From: Neorhizobium galegae | GTDB lineage: Bacteria; Pseudomonadota; Alphaproteobacteria; Rhizobiales; Rhizobiaceae | Assembly (NCBI RefSeq): GCF_021391675.1 | Contig: NZ_CP090095.1 | Span: 1,617,501-1,681,500, forward strand | DNA: 64,000 nucleotides | Reading direction: 5' to 3' | Part shown: positions 56,119 to 64,000 of the stretch, piece after piece | How the letters are laid out: the number at the start of each line of letters is the position of its first letter | How positions within the stretch are numbered: the stretch's first letter is position 1 | Notes under the pieces: model-generated | The model's database searches: none | Told to the model about the DNA's origin: nothing | What the model saw: the letters and a program-made list of their open reading frames with translations, nothing else | Made by a program: the position numbers and the translations under genes

Positions 56119-56423
56119 CCATATCCTCTTGGGTGGGCACACGAATCCCGCGCACCATTGTTGCGGTTTGTGCCCAAAGTAAGCCAGTCGGGCTTTCCAA
56201 AAAACCTCAAAATCATGTCCAGGCGGTTTCCGCCAGTTCACAACTGCGTATGACGCCTAGTCGGATGGCGGACCCGATGCCGGAATGGAGTCTGATTTCA
56301 ACAGGCTATCCGCGTTTTCGGAATCGCTTCGACAGGCGGTTGATCCAGTTTCTGAGGCTCAGGGCAGGGCAAAAATAAAAACGGCCGCGTTTTGCGCGGC
56401 CGTTTCGTCGGTTCTCGTTAGGC
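56119..56423. other. Intergenic region between dsbA-like gene and rne
   Basis: About 305 bases. The right part contains the rne terminator (56372-56403) and the left part should hold the promoter of the minus-strand dsbA-like gene. No ORF or repeat is convincing in between. Confidence 0.5.
56372..56403 (-). terminator. Rho-independent terminator of rne
   Basis: ACGGCCGCG (56381-56389) pairs with CGCGGCCGT (56395-56403) across a five-base loop; on the minus strand TTTTATTTTT follows. It starts about 20 bases past the rne stop codon. This is a textbook intrinsic terminator. Confidence 0.85.
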
Positions 56424-59408
56424 TCAGAAGAAGCCGCGGCGCTGCCACCAGCCGGCTTTCTTCGGCTTCGACGTATCGCCTTCGGTCTCGGGCGCTGCCA
56501 CGGGATCGGAACTCTTCACCACTGCCTCGACGGAGGAGGAGATGTTCGATGCGCGGTTGGCCCGTGCCGGTTTTGCTTCGCCGCTATCGGCCTGCTTGGC
56601 CTCTGCGACGGGAGCTTCTTCGGCAGGAGTGGCTTCAACCGGAGCGGCTTCGGGAGCCTGCGGCTCTTGGCCGAGTGCCGCTTCGACCTGCTCGACGACG
56701 GTTTCCACCGGAGCCGGAACAACCACAGCCGCCTCTTCCGCAGCCGGTATGTCGGCCGCAGTCGCCGCCTTGCCACGACGCGAACGGCGCGGCTTGGCTT
56801 CTGGCTTGCCGCCAGGTGCTGCTTCCGCCTCGGCGGGAGCCGGCACAGCCTCGACGGCGGCCTCTTCGGAGGCTTCCGCTAAGGCCGCCGCCGGCACTGC
56901 CGCGACGTCTTCGCTGGATGCGTCTTCGTCGGCCGCGTCGCCGTCATCCGAAGCGCTCAGCTCCTGGCCGTCCTCACCGTTGCGATTGCGACGACCACCG
57001 CGCTTGCCGCGGCGGCGGCGCTTGCGGCGGTTTTCTTCCGAGTCCGAATCGGCGGCAACCGTTGCGTCGGATGCTTCGCCGGCTTCGGAAACATCGTCCT
57101 CGCCTTCGTCGCCGTCCTCGTCGCCATCGGCCATGTCGTCATTGCCGCCCTGTGCGGTCTGGGCATCTCCACCCTTTTCTCCGCCGCGGTTGCGACGACG
57201 CCGGCGGCGCTTGCGCTTGCGGCCGTTCGGGTCGTCGCCCTGCTGCTGAGCGCGCTCGGCATTGGCAACTGCCGGCTGCGCCGCCGCTGCGGCGGTCTCT
57301 TCTTCTTCTTCCTCCTCCTCGTCGGCCTCGATGACGATGTCGTCATCGTCCTCTTCGACGGGGATGGCCGCGAACTGCATCAGGCTTTCGATCTTGACCG
57401 GGTTTTCGACCGGCTCGCCACGATCGATCGCGAAATGGCTGGAGCCGATGCTGACGTCCGATTCGATGAAGATCGAGACGCCGAAGCGGTTCTCGTAATC
57501 GACGATGCTGGCGCGCTTGTGGTTGAGGAGATAGAGCGCGATTTCCGGCGTCGTGCGCACGGTGATGTCGTGCGTGGTGTTCTTGAGCAGGTACTCCTCG
57601 ACGCCGCGCAGCACATGCAGGGCGACCGACGACTGCGACCGCACGTGACCGGTGCCGCCGCAATGGGTGCAGATCTGCGTTGTCGATTCGAGAACCGAAG
57701 CGCGGATGCGCTGGCGCGACATTTCAAGCAGGCCGAAATGCGAGATGCGGCCGACCTGGATGCGGGCCCGGTCGTTCTTCAGGCAATCCTTCAGCTTCTT
57801 CTCGACGGCGCGGTTGTTGCGCTTTTCTTCCATGTCGATGAAGTCGATGACGATCAGGCCGGCAAGGTCGCGCAGACGAAGCTGACGGGCGACTTCTTCC
57901 GCCGCTTCCAGATTGGTCTGGAGCGCGGTTTCCTCGATCGAGTGCTCGCGGGTCGAGCGGCCGGAGTTGACGTCGATGGCGACGAGCGCTTCCGTCTGGT
58001 TCATGATCAGGTAGCCGCCGGACTTCAGCGTCACCTGCGGCTGCAGCATGCGGTCGAGCTGCGCCTCGATGCCGGAGCGGGCGAAGATCGGATGCAGATC
58101 GCGATAGGGCTGGACCACCTTGGCATGGCTCGGCATCAGCATCTTCATGAAGTCTTTCGCTTCACGATAGCCTTCTTCGCCGGAGACGATGATCTCGGAA
58201 ATGTCCTTGTTGTAGAGGTCGCGGATCGAGCGCTTGATCAGCGAGCCTTCCTCGTAGACGAGGGTAGGGGCGGTCGAGCTCAGTGTCAGCGTGCGGACGT
58301 TTTCCCAAAGGCGCATCAGGTATTCGAAGTCGCGCTTGACCTCGACGCGGGTGCGGTTCGCACCGGCTGTGCGCAGGATGACGCCCATGCCCTGCGGCAC
58401 GTCGAGCTCGCGGGCGATTTCCTTCAGGCGCTTGCGGTCCTGCGGCTGGGTGATCTTGCGGGAAATGCCGCCGCCACGAGCGGTGTTCGGCATCAGCACC
58501 GAATAACGGCCGGCGAGCGAAAGATAGGTGGTGAGAGCCGCACCCTTGTTGCCGCGCTCTTCCTTGGCGACCTGCACGAGCAGGATCTGGCGGCGCTTGA
58601 TGACTTCCTGGATACGGTACTGCTTGCGCGGCTTGCGCACGACGCGCTCCGGAACTTCTTCCATGGCGTCTTCGGCGCCGACCGATTCGATCACTTCCTT
58701 CTCGCCGTGGTCGTCATCGTCGTCGTCATCGAAATCGTCGTTGCGGCCGCCACGGCGGGCATCGACGTCTTCCGAGATCGAATCGGTTTCGACCATCGCG
58801 GCCATTTCGCCGGGCGTCGAACCGTCGTCGTCATTGTTCTCGGAGGAGGGAACGCCCTCGCCTTCGGATGCGCCGGCTTCGAGAGCCGCTGCTTCTTCTG
58901 CCGGCTTCTTGCGGGCGCGGCTGCGGCGCGGCTTGGCTTTCGGCTTTTCCGTCTCCTCGCCAGCGACAGCCTCGACCGGGCCTGTTTCGGCTGCTTCCGC
59001 GCCGGCTTCGCTTGCGGGCTCGGCGGTGGGGGCAGGGATGGAAATGCCGATATCCGGCTGTTCCTGGTGGGCAAGGTCGACCACCGGATCGGCAGCTTCC
59101 GCCTCGGCGATCTTGCGCTGATCCTCGGCTTCCTGCTGCATCAGCGCCTGACGGTCGGCAAGCGGGATCTGATAATAGTCGGGATGGATTTCGGCAAAGG
59201 CGAGGAAGCCGTGACGGTTCCCGCCGTAGTCGACGAAAGCGGCCTGCAGTGAGGGTTCGACCCTCGTCACCTTCGCCAGATAGATATTGCCGCGTATCTG
59301 TTTCTTATGCTGCGATTCGAAATCGAACTCCTCGATCCGGTTACCGCGAACGACGACTACGCGCGTCTCCTCTTCGTGAGACGCGTCGATAAGCATTTTG
59401 TCTGCCAT
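56424..59408 (-). CDS. rne: Ribonuclease E
   Basis: 994 residues. It makes the first cuts in mRNA decay and matures rRNA. The S1 domain begins at about residue 36 (GNIYLAKVTRVEPSLQAAFVDYGG) but is split by a long acidic insertion (about 90-275) before RRQILLVQVAKEERGNKGAALT. Catalytic aspartates are in VAIDVNSGRST and VIDFIDMEEKRN; the zinc-link is CTHCGGTGH. A disordered tail (about 690-994) alternates acidic, Ala-rich and Arg-rich blocks (RKRKRRRRRRNRGG), likely to bind RNA and partners. It ends in GWWQRRGFF. Confidence 0.95.
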   Translation of the reverse strand: MADKMLIDASHEEETRVVVVRGNRIEEFDFESQHKKQIRGNIYLAKVTRVEPSLQAAFVDYGGNRHGFLAFAEIHPDYYQIPLADRQALMQQEAEDQRKIAEAEAADPVVDLAHQEQPDIGISIPAPTAEPASEAGAEAAETGPVEAVAGEETEKPKAKPRRSRARKKPAEEAAALEAGASEGEGVPSSENNDDDGSTPGEMAAMVETDSISEDVDARRGGRNDDFDDDDDDDHGEKEVIESVGAEDAMEEVPERVVRKPRKQYRIQEVIKRRQILLVQVAKEERGNKGAALTTYLSLAGRYSVLMPNTARGGGISRKITQPQDRKRLKEIARELDVPQGMGVILRTAGANRTRVEVKRDFEYLMRLWENVRTLTLSSTAPTLVYEEGSLIKRSIRDLYNKDISEIIVSGEEGYREAKDFMKMLMPSHAKVVQPYRDLHPIFARSGIEAQLDRMLQPQVTLKSGGYLIMNQTEALVAIDVNSGRSTREHSIEETALQTNLEAAEEVARQLRLRDLAGLIVIDFIDMEEKRNNRAVEKKLKDCLKNDRARIQVGRISHFGLLEMSRQRIRASVLESTTQICTHCGGTGHVRSQSSVALHVLRGVEEYLLKNTTHDITVRTTPEIALYLLNHKRASIVDYENRFGVSIFIESDVSIGSSHFAIDRGEPVENPVKIESLMQFAAIPVEEDDDDIVIEADEEEEEEEETAAAAAQPAVANAERAQQQGDDPNGRKRKRRRRRRNRGGEKGGDAQTAQGGNDDMADGDEDGDEGEDDVSEAGEASDATVAADSDSEENRRKRRRRGKRGGRRNRNGEDGQELSASDDGDAADEDASSEDVAAVPAAALAEASEEAAVEAVPAPAEAEAAPGGKPEAKPRRSRRGKAATAADIPAAEEAAVVVPAPVETVVEQVEAALGQEPQAPEAAPVEATPAEEAPVAEAKQADSGEAKPARANRASNISSSVEAVVKSSDPVAAPETEGDTSKPKKAGWWQRRGFF

Positions 59409-60036
59409 TGAAATTCTGCTCCTCGGCGCCGCCGGGAGAATGCAGAAAAGCCTGCCACGAGGACAGGCCCGTCATGCAATGCGGTCGTTGCGCCGGATAA
59501 AGATGTTCCCGTCAGGCGCGGTTGTGACGGCAGCCGGAAAGATGACGGGGAGCATTGCTCCCTCGGTCTCTCCAGGTTTTGAAAATTGTGCCGCGACATC
59601 AAAAACCAAACGAGAATGACGATACCATAGGCCCGCATGGGCCCGATGAATGTGCTCCGCATGAGCGGTGGGTGGCACGCCACCCGGTATTATTCCGGCC
59701 ACCGCCGGTTGGATCGTGTATCAGGAAAAAGTGTAGCGACGGCGGATGACTGTCGGTCTTCGGCGCCAGGTCCTGAAGAGGCTGGCCAGCCTATCGGCAG
59801 ACTATCCCGTCAACACTTTAACCCTCATGGGCGTTGTATGGTTTATCTGTCACAATAGCAAGGGAAAAGCCAAGTTTGCCATATTCTCGATGGAATTAGA
59901 CCCCTTATGGATGGCAGGGAACGGGCGGATGATTCGCATCTTTTGACATGCAAATGCCTTCTAGAATGGGCACTTTGATGCGGGTTGCCCGACAGGCGGC
60001 GGGGCTTTGAATGCGAGTGGCGTTTTGAGGGCGGAT
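59409..60036. other. rne-amidase intergenic region and rne leader
   Basis: About 630 bases between divergent genes. No ORF on either strand looks real; a 76-codon minus frame at 59472-59702 has no ribosome-binding site. The rne-proximal part contains two hairpins: GGGAGCATTGCTCCC (59548-59562) and a terminator-like one (59446-59468). A TTGAC near 59810 on the minus strand might be part of the rne promoter. The amidase promoter was not identified. Confidence 0.5.
59446..59468 (-). promoter_or_regulatory. Terminator-like hairpin in the rne leader
   Basis: On the rne strand: GCCTG, nine bases, CAGGC, then TTTTCTGC. The hairpin lies about 37 bases before the rne start codon, downstream of where transcription must begin. 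The stem is short (5-6 pairs), so if it terminates at all it would be partial, as in an attenuator. RNase E is known to regulate its own mRNA in other bacteria via the leader. Confidence 0.3.
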
Positions 60037-61284
60037 GTGAATGCAAGCGCAACGACGGCCTGTGGCGGAAGCCGGCAGCGTTTTTTTGCGCGAATCGCTT
60101 GCGCGGTTCTTCTTTCGGTAGCCTTCGCCGCGACCCTTCCCTTGAGTCCCGCCCGCGCTACGCCGCAACCGCCGCTTCTCGCCTTCAGCGCGCGGGTCGC
60201 CGGCGACGAGGCTCGCACCCGGATCGTCATCGAGTTCGAGAAAAAGCCGGAATTCTCCGTCCATTACGTCGCCGCGCCGGAGCGGGTGATCGTCGACCTG
60301 CCGGCGACCGCCTTCGGTTTCCCTGCCGAGGATCTGGCCGCGCGCGGTCTCTTCAAGGACATCCGCTACGGCGCGATGGGTGAGTCGAGTGCCCGCATCG
60401 TGCTGACCGCCAAGAGGCCGGTGAAGCTGTCGATCGCCGAGGTTCAGTCGAACGACAACGGCAGCTACCGGCTGGTCCTGGATGCGGAAATGGCCTCGAA
60501 GGAGGTTTTTGCCGATCTGCTGAAGACCCAGAACTGGGCGACCCCGACGGCGGTGGCTCCGGACGCGCTGGCGATGGCCGAGAAGGACAATATCTTTACG
60601 GTTGCGGTCGATGCCGGGCACGGCGGGATCGATGCCGGCGCGACTGGGGCGGGCACCAAGACGCCCGAAAAGACCATCACGCTTGCGTTCGCCAAGACGC
60701 TTGCCGAACGATTGAACAAGGTCGACGGTATCAAGGCCGTCCTGACCCGCGACGACGACACGTTTCTTTCGCTCTCCGAGCGCGTGACGCTCGCCCGCCA
60801 GGGCCACGCTGATCTCTTCGTATCCCTGCATGCCGATACGCTCGGCCAGAAGGACATTCGCGGCGCGACCGTCTATACGCTGTCTGACAAGGCCTCCGAC
60901 CGCATGGCGGAAAACCTCGCCGCCCGCGAAAACCTGTCGGACGAGCTTGCGGGCTATACGCTCCAGAGCGGCCCGCCGGAGGTCGCCGATATCCTGCTCG
61001 ACCTGACCCGGCGCGAGACCCAGGCGTTTTCGACCGCGCTCGCCACCAATGTCGTCCAGTCCTTCGAAGGGCAGATCGGGCTCATCAACAATCCCCACCG
61101 TTATGCGGGCTTCCAGGTTCTGCGGGCTCCGGACATTCCCTCCGTTCTCCTCGAACTTGGCTTCCTGTCCAATGTCGAAGATGAAAAGCTGCTGCTGGAT
61201 GAGTCGTGGCGGTCGAAGGTGATCGATCGCATGGTCGACGCCATCAGGCGCTATCGTGACCGCGCGATGGCGAACGGCGGCTGA
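60037..61284 (+). CDS. N-acetylmuramoyl-L-alanine amidase (AmiC-type)
   Basis: 415 residues from a GTG at 60037, which follows GAGGG; a TTG at 60007 would add ten residues. The signal region is FFARIACAVLLSVAFAATLPLSPARA. An AMIN domain (about 55-155) that binds peptidoglycan or septal partners precedes an Amidase_3 domain (about 185-405) with zinc ligands in VDAGHGGIDAGATG, the glutamate in KTITLAFAK, and SLHAD and VLLELGFLSN. It splits the cell wall between daughter cells. A penicillin-binding protein gene follows. Confidence 0.93.
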   Translation: MNASATTACGGSRQRFFARIACAVLLSVAFAATLPLSPARATPQPPLLAFSARVAGDEARTRIVIEFEKKPEFSVHYVAAPERVIVDLPATAFGFPAEDLAARGLFKDIRYGAMGESSARIVLTAKRPVKLSIAEVQSNDNGSYRLVLDAEMASKEVFADLLKTQNWATPTAVAPDALAMAEKDNIFTVAVDAGHGGIDAGATGAGTKTPEKTITLAFAKTLAERLNKVDGIKAVLTRDDDTFLSLSERVTLARQGHADLFVSLHADTLGQKDIRGATVYTLSDKASDRMAENLAARENLSDELAGYTLQSGPPEVADILLDLTRRETQAFSTALATNVVQSFEGQIGLINNPHRYAGFQVLRAPDIPSVLLELGFLSNVEDEKLLLDESWRSKVIDRMVDAIRRYRDRAMANGG

Positions 61285-61427
61285 TTGCCTGCGCTCCGCG
61301 TGGCGCCGGTGCCACAGGCATCGGGGAATATCGCGTGAGGGAGGGCGGACGCCGGAAATCGGATCTAAGAGCCCTATTTTACTCACATTCAGGCGGTTAT
61401 TCGATAATCACTCAGATGCGATGGATG

Positions 61428-61448
61428 GCGGACGATCGGTCCGCTTTT
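61428..61448 (+). terminator. Possible terminator after the amidase gene
   Basis: GCGGAC (61428-61433) pairs with GTCCGC (61439-61444) across GATCG, followed by TTTT. It lies about 145 bases beyond the amidase stop and about 95 before the penicillin-binding protein gene, so it may separate the two transcripts. Confidence 0.5.
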
Positions 61449-61540
61449 GCCTTGCGCTGGTGCAATCACCGTGCAAAACGCCTCTAACCATGCGATGGTG
61501 TGTTTCACGCGCCGAATGAAAGCTGAACGGTAGCTCCGAT

Positions 61541-64000
61541 ATGGTAAGATTGATTGGTTATCTCTTTGGTTTGGCCTGCGTCCTGTTTCTGGTCGTGGCT
61601 GCTGGCGTGGGTATTTACCTCACCGGGATGACCAAGGACCTGCCGAACTACGAGGTGCTTGCCTCCTACGAGCCGCCGGTCGCCACCCGCGTGCATGCAG
61701 GCAACGGTGCTCTGATGGCGGAATATGCCCGCGAACGGCGTCTCTTCCTGCCCATTCAGGCGGTGCCGGACCGGGTCAAGGCGGCATTCCTGTCCGCTGA
61801 AGACAAGAATTTCTACAGCCATCCCGGCATCGACATCACGGGTCTTGGGCGCGCCGTCCTCTCGAACCTCCAGAACCTGGGTTCCGGCCGTCGCCCCGAA
61901 GGTGCTTCGACGATCACCCAGCAGGTGGCGAAGAACTTCCTCCTCTCGGCCGACCAGACGATCGACCGCAAGGTCAAGGAAGCGATCCTCTCCTTCCGCA
62001 TCGAGCAGACCTATTCGAAGGACAAGATCCTCGAACTCTATCTGAACGAGATCTTCTTCGGCCTGAACTCCTACGGTATCGCCGGCGCAGCACTCACCTA
62101 TTTCGACAAGTCGGTGACCGAGCTGACGACGGCCGAAGCCGCCTATCTTGCGGCCCTTCCGAAGGGCCCGGCCAACTACCATCCCTTCCGCCGCGAAAAG
62201 GCAGCGCTCGAGCGCCGCAACTGGGTCGTCGACCGCATGGCCGAGAACGGCTACATCACCCAGGCCGATGCCGAGGAGGCCAAAAAGCAGCCGCTCGGCG
62301 TCAAGCAGCGCCGCACCGGGGCCCATGTCTTCGCATCGGATTATTTCTCGGAAGAAGTGCGACGCCAGATCATCGAGCGTTACGGCGACAAGGCGCTCTA
62401 TGAAGGCGGTCTTTCGGTCCGCACCTCGCTCGATCCCGACCTTCAGGTCATCGCCCGCACCGCCCTGCAGAACGGTCTGGTGGAATATGACGAGCGCCGC
62501 GGTTTCCACGGGCCGCTCGCTCAGATCGCCACGACCGGTGCCCCTGGAAACTGGGATTGGGGGCCGGAACTTGCCAAGCAGAAGTCGCTTTCGGACGTGC
62601 CGGAATGGAAGCTCGCGGTCGTCACCGAGGTTTCGGCAAAGTCCGCCACGATCGGCCTGCAGCCCTCGGCGGATGCGGCAGGCAAGGTCGACGCGGCCCG
62701 CGAGACGGGCACGATCAACGGCGACGACATGAAATGGGCCTATCGGGACTCGACCAATACCCGCAAGCCGGCGAAATCGCCGGACGGCGTGCTGAAGCCG
62801 GGCGACGTCGTTTACGTGGAGCCGATCAATCCGCAGGCCAAGACCTACAGGCTGCGCCAGCCGCCGAAGGTCCAGGGCGGTTTCGTCGCCATGGACCCGA
62901 ACACGGGCCGCGTCGTCGCGATGGCCGGCGGCTTCTCCTATTCGCAATCGGAATTCAACCGCGCCACCCAGGCAATGCGCCAGCCGGGTTCGTCGTTCAA
63001 GCCCTTCGTCTACTCGGCAGCGCTCGACAACGGCTATACGCCGGCCTCGGTCATCCTGGACGCCCCGATCGAGATCGTCTCCGGCGGTCAGGTCTGGCGG
63101 CCGGAGAACTACGGCGGCGAGGCGGGCGGCCCGTCGACGCTGCGCACCGGCATCGAAAAGTCCCGCAACCAGATGACCGTGCGCCTGGCGCAGGACATGG
63201 GCATGGAACTGGTTGCCGAATATGCCGAGCGTTTCGGCATCTACGACAAGATGCTGCCGGTGCTGGCCATGTCGCTCGGTTCCGGCGAGACGACGGTCAT
63301 GCGCATGGTGTCGGCCTATGCGGTCATCGCCAACGGCGGCAAGCAGATCAAGCCGACCGTCATCGACCGCATTCAGGACCGTTACGGCAAGACCATCTTC
63401 CGCCACGAGGAACGCGCCTGCGACGGCTGCAACGCCAATGACTGGGCCAATCAGGAGGAACCGAGCATCGTCGACAACCGCGAGCAGGTTCTCGACCCGA
63501 TGACGGCCTACCAGATTACGTCGATGATGCAGGGCGTGGTCCAGCGCGGTACGGCAGCCGGCAAGATCCCGGTCAAGGACCGCGACGTCGCCGGCAAGAC
63601 CGGCACCACCAATGACGAAAAGGACGCCTGGTTCGTCGGCTTCACGCCGAACCTTGTCGCCGGTCTTTATGTCGGCTTCGACACGCCGGCACCGCTCGGC
63701 CGTGCCGGCACCGGCAGCGGCCTTGCCGCACCTATTTTCGGCGAGTTCCTGGCCCAGGCCGCCAAGCTGACGCCGGCCGAAAAATTCCATGTGCCGGACG
63801 GCATGCAGCTCGTCGCCGTCAACCGCAAGACCGGCATGGCGGCCATGGAAGGCCAGCCGGATACGATCGTCGAGGCCTTCAAGCCCGGCACCGGCCCGGC
63901 AGACGTCTTCCAGGTCATCGGCGACGGCGAATACATGACCCAGGACCAGATCTTCACCAACTCGCCCCAGGCGCAGCAGGCTGTCACCTCCGGCATGCCG
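61541..64000 (+). CDS. mrcA: Penicillin-binding protein 1A, class A (3' end beyond window)
   Basis: 820 residues are visible from the ATG at 61541 with no stop before the window ends. It polymerises glycan strands and cross-links peptides. A membrane anchor (residues 3-29) is followed by the glycosyltransferase domain with catalytic Glu87 in LSAEDKNFYSHPGID and GASTITQQVAKNFLL, an OB-like linker, and the transpeptidase domain with SSFKPF (Ser-x-x-Lys), SRN (Ser-x-Asn) and KTGTTND. A CDGCNAND segment between SRN and KTG has two cysteines. Confidence 0.95.
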   Translation, partial: MVRLIGYLFGLACVLFLVVAAGVGIYLTGMTKDLPNYEVLASYEPPVATRVHAGNGALMAEYARERRLFLPIQAVPDRVKAAFLSAEDKNFYSHPGIDITGLGRAVLSNLQNLGSGRRPEGASTITQQVAKNFLLSADQTIDRKVKEAILSFRIEQTYSKDKILELYLNEIFFGLNSYGIAGAALTYFDKSVTELTTAEAAYLAALPKGPANYHPFRREKAALERRNWVVDRMAENGYITQADAEEAKKQPLGVKQRRTGAHVFASDYFSEEVRRQIIERYGDKALYEGGLSVRTSLDPDLQVIARTALQNGLVEYDERRGFHGPLAQIATTGAPGNWDWGPELAKQKSLSDVPEWKLAVVTEVSAKSATIGLQPSADAAGKVDAARETGTINGDDMKWAYRDSTNTRKPAKSPDGVLKPGDVVYVEPINPQAKTYRLRQPPKVQGGFVAMDPNTGRVVAMAGGFSYSQSEFNRATQAMRQPGSSFKPFVYSAALDNGYTPASVILDAPIEIVSGGQVWRPENYGGEAGGPSTLRTGIEKSRNQMTVRLAQDMGMELVAEYAERFGIYDKMLPVLAMSLGSGETTVMRMVSAYAVIANGGKQIKPTVIDRIQDRYGKTIFRHEERACDGCNANDWANQEEPSIVDNREQVLDPMTAYQITSMMQGVVQRGTAAGKIPVKDRDVAGKTGTTNDEKDAWFVGFTPNLVAGLYVGFDTPAPLGRAGTGSGLAAPIFGEFLAQAAKLTPAEKFHVPDGMQLVAVNRKTGMAAMEGQPDTIVEAFKPGTGPADVFQVIGDGEYMTQDQIFTNSPQAQQAVTSGMP

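Noticed and set aside
59472..59702. A 76-codon minus-strand frame in the rne leader
   Set aside because: No ribosome-binding site, no domain, and it overlaps the hairpins of the leader; probably chance.

Overview
This window is a GC-rich, gene-dense chromosomal segment from an alphaproteobacterium, almost certainly of the Rhizobiaceae (Rhizobium/Agrobacterium/Ensifer group). Evidence for this: the order nuoH-nuoN, birA, RNase J, methylmalonyl-CoA epimerase, proS, lolC/E, lolD, dnaE; a divK-pleD pair next to rpmG; a NADH dehydrogenase accessory subunit of the NDUFA12 type; a prolyl-tRNA synthetase without the bacterial editing insertion; and short palindromic intergenic repeats of the kind common in rhizobia. 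I assigned the family from gene content and motifs only; no search was run.

Layout. Bases 1-7018 are the distal half of the complex I operon (nuoH fragment, I, J, K, L, M, N), continuing into birA and rnj (to 9468). After a palindromic repeat come a methylmalonyl-CoA epimerase and a DUF1467 membrane protein. A 540-base gap then holds a strong minus-strand terminator that implies an unannotated small RNA. proS, lolC/E and lolD follow (11050-14435). A 1-kb non-coding stretch carries a MITE-like palindromic element and a 28-codon ORF before dnaE (15668-19165). Bases 19227-23637 hold an L,D-transpeptidase, SOS-type dinB with a canonical LexA box, a GNAT, a HAD-like protein and DUF3572. divK-pleD (23770-25528) is followed by an AT-richer gap with a second candidate small RNA, convergent with rpmG.

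Bases 26305-38372 are mostly minus-strand: topA-rnr-DUF983-NUDIX-MFS-rpmG, and pyrB-pyrC'-plsY-dprA. The pyrC here lacks the zinc-binding and catalytic residues and is probably not an active dihydroorotase. Next are an AidB-like acyl-CoA dehydrogenase, an AEC permease with a divergent TetR regulator, a truncated globin, a small membrane-protein operon preceded by a consensus CtrA site, ruvX, a UPF0173 hydrolase, and gatC-gatA. gatB is separated from gatCA by about 2.4 kb of accessory genes: a hypothetical protein, a ParE-type toxin/antitoxin pair, a YjhX-like protein, a GNAT and DUF1294. Beyond gatB are two GNATs, the NDUFA12 homologue, DUF2155, then minus-strand aat, accC-accB, aroQ, a DsbA-like oxidoreductase and rne. 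The window closes with a cell-wall amidase and a class A penicillin-binding protein cut by the window edge.

The genes are overwhelmingly housekeeping: respiration, replication and repair, translation, RNA decay, cell-cycle signalling, pyrimidine and fatty-acid synthesis, and envelope building. I found no CRISPR array, prophage, insertion sequence, rRNA or tRNA, and no clear novel multi-gene system. The most useful leads are regulatory or small: two candidate sRNAs with intrinsic terminators, LexA and CtrA sites, very small membrane ORFs, the degenerate pyrC, and the MITE-like repeat.
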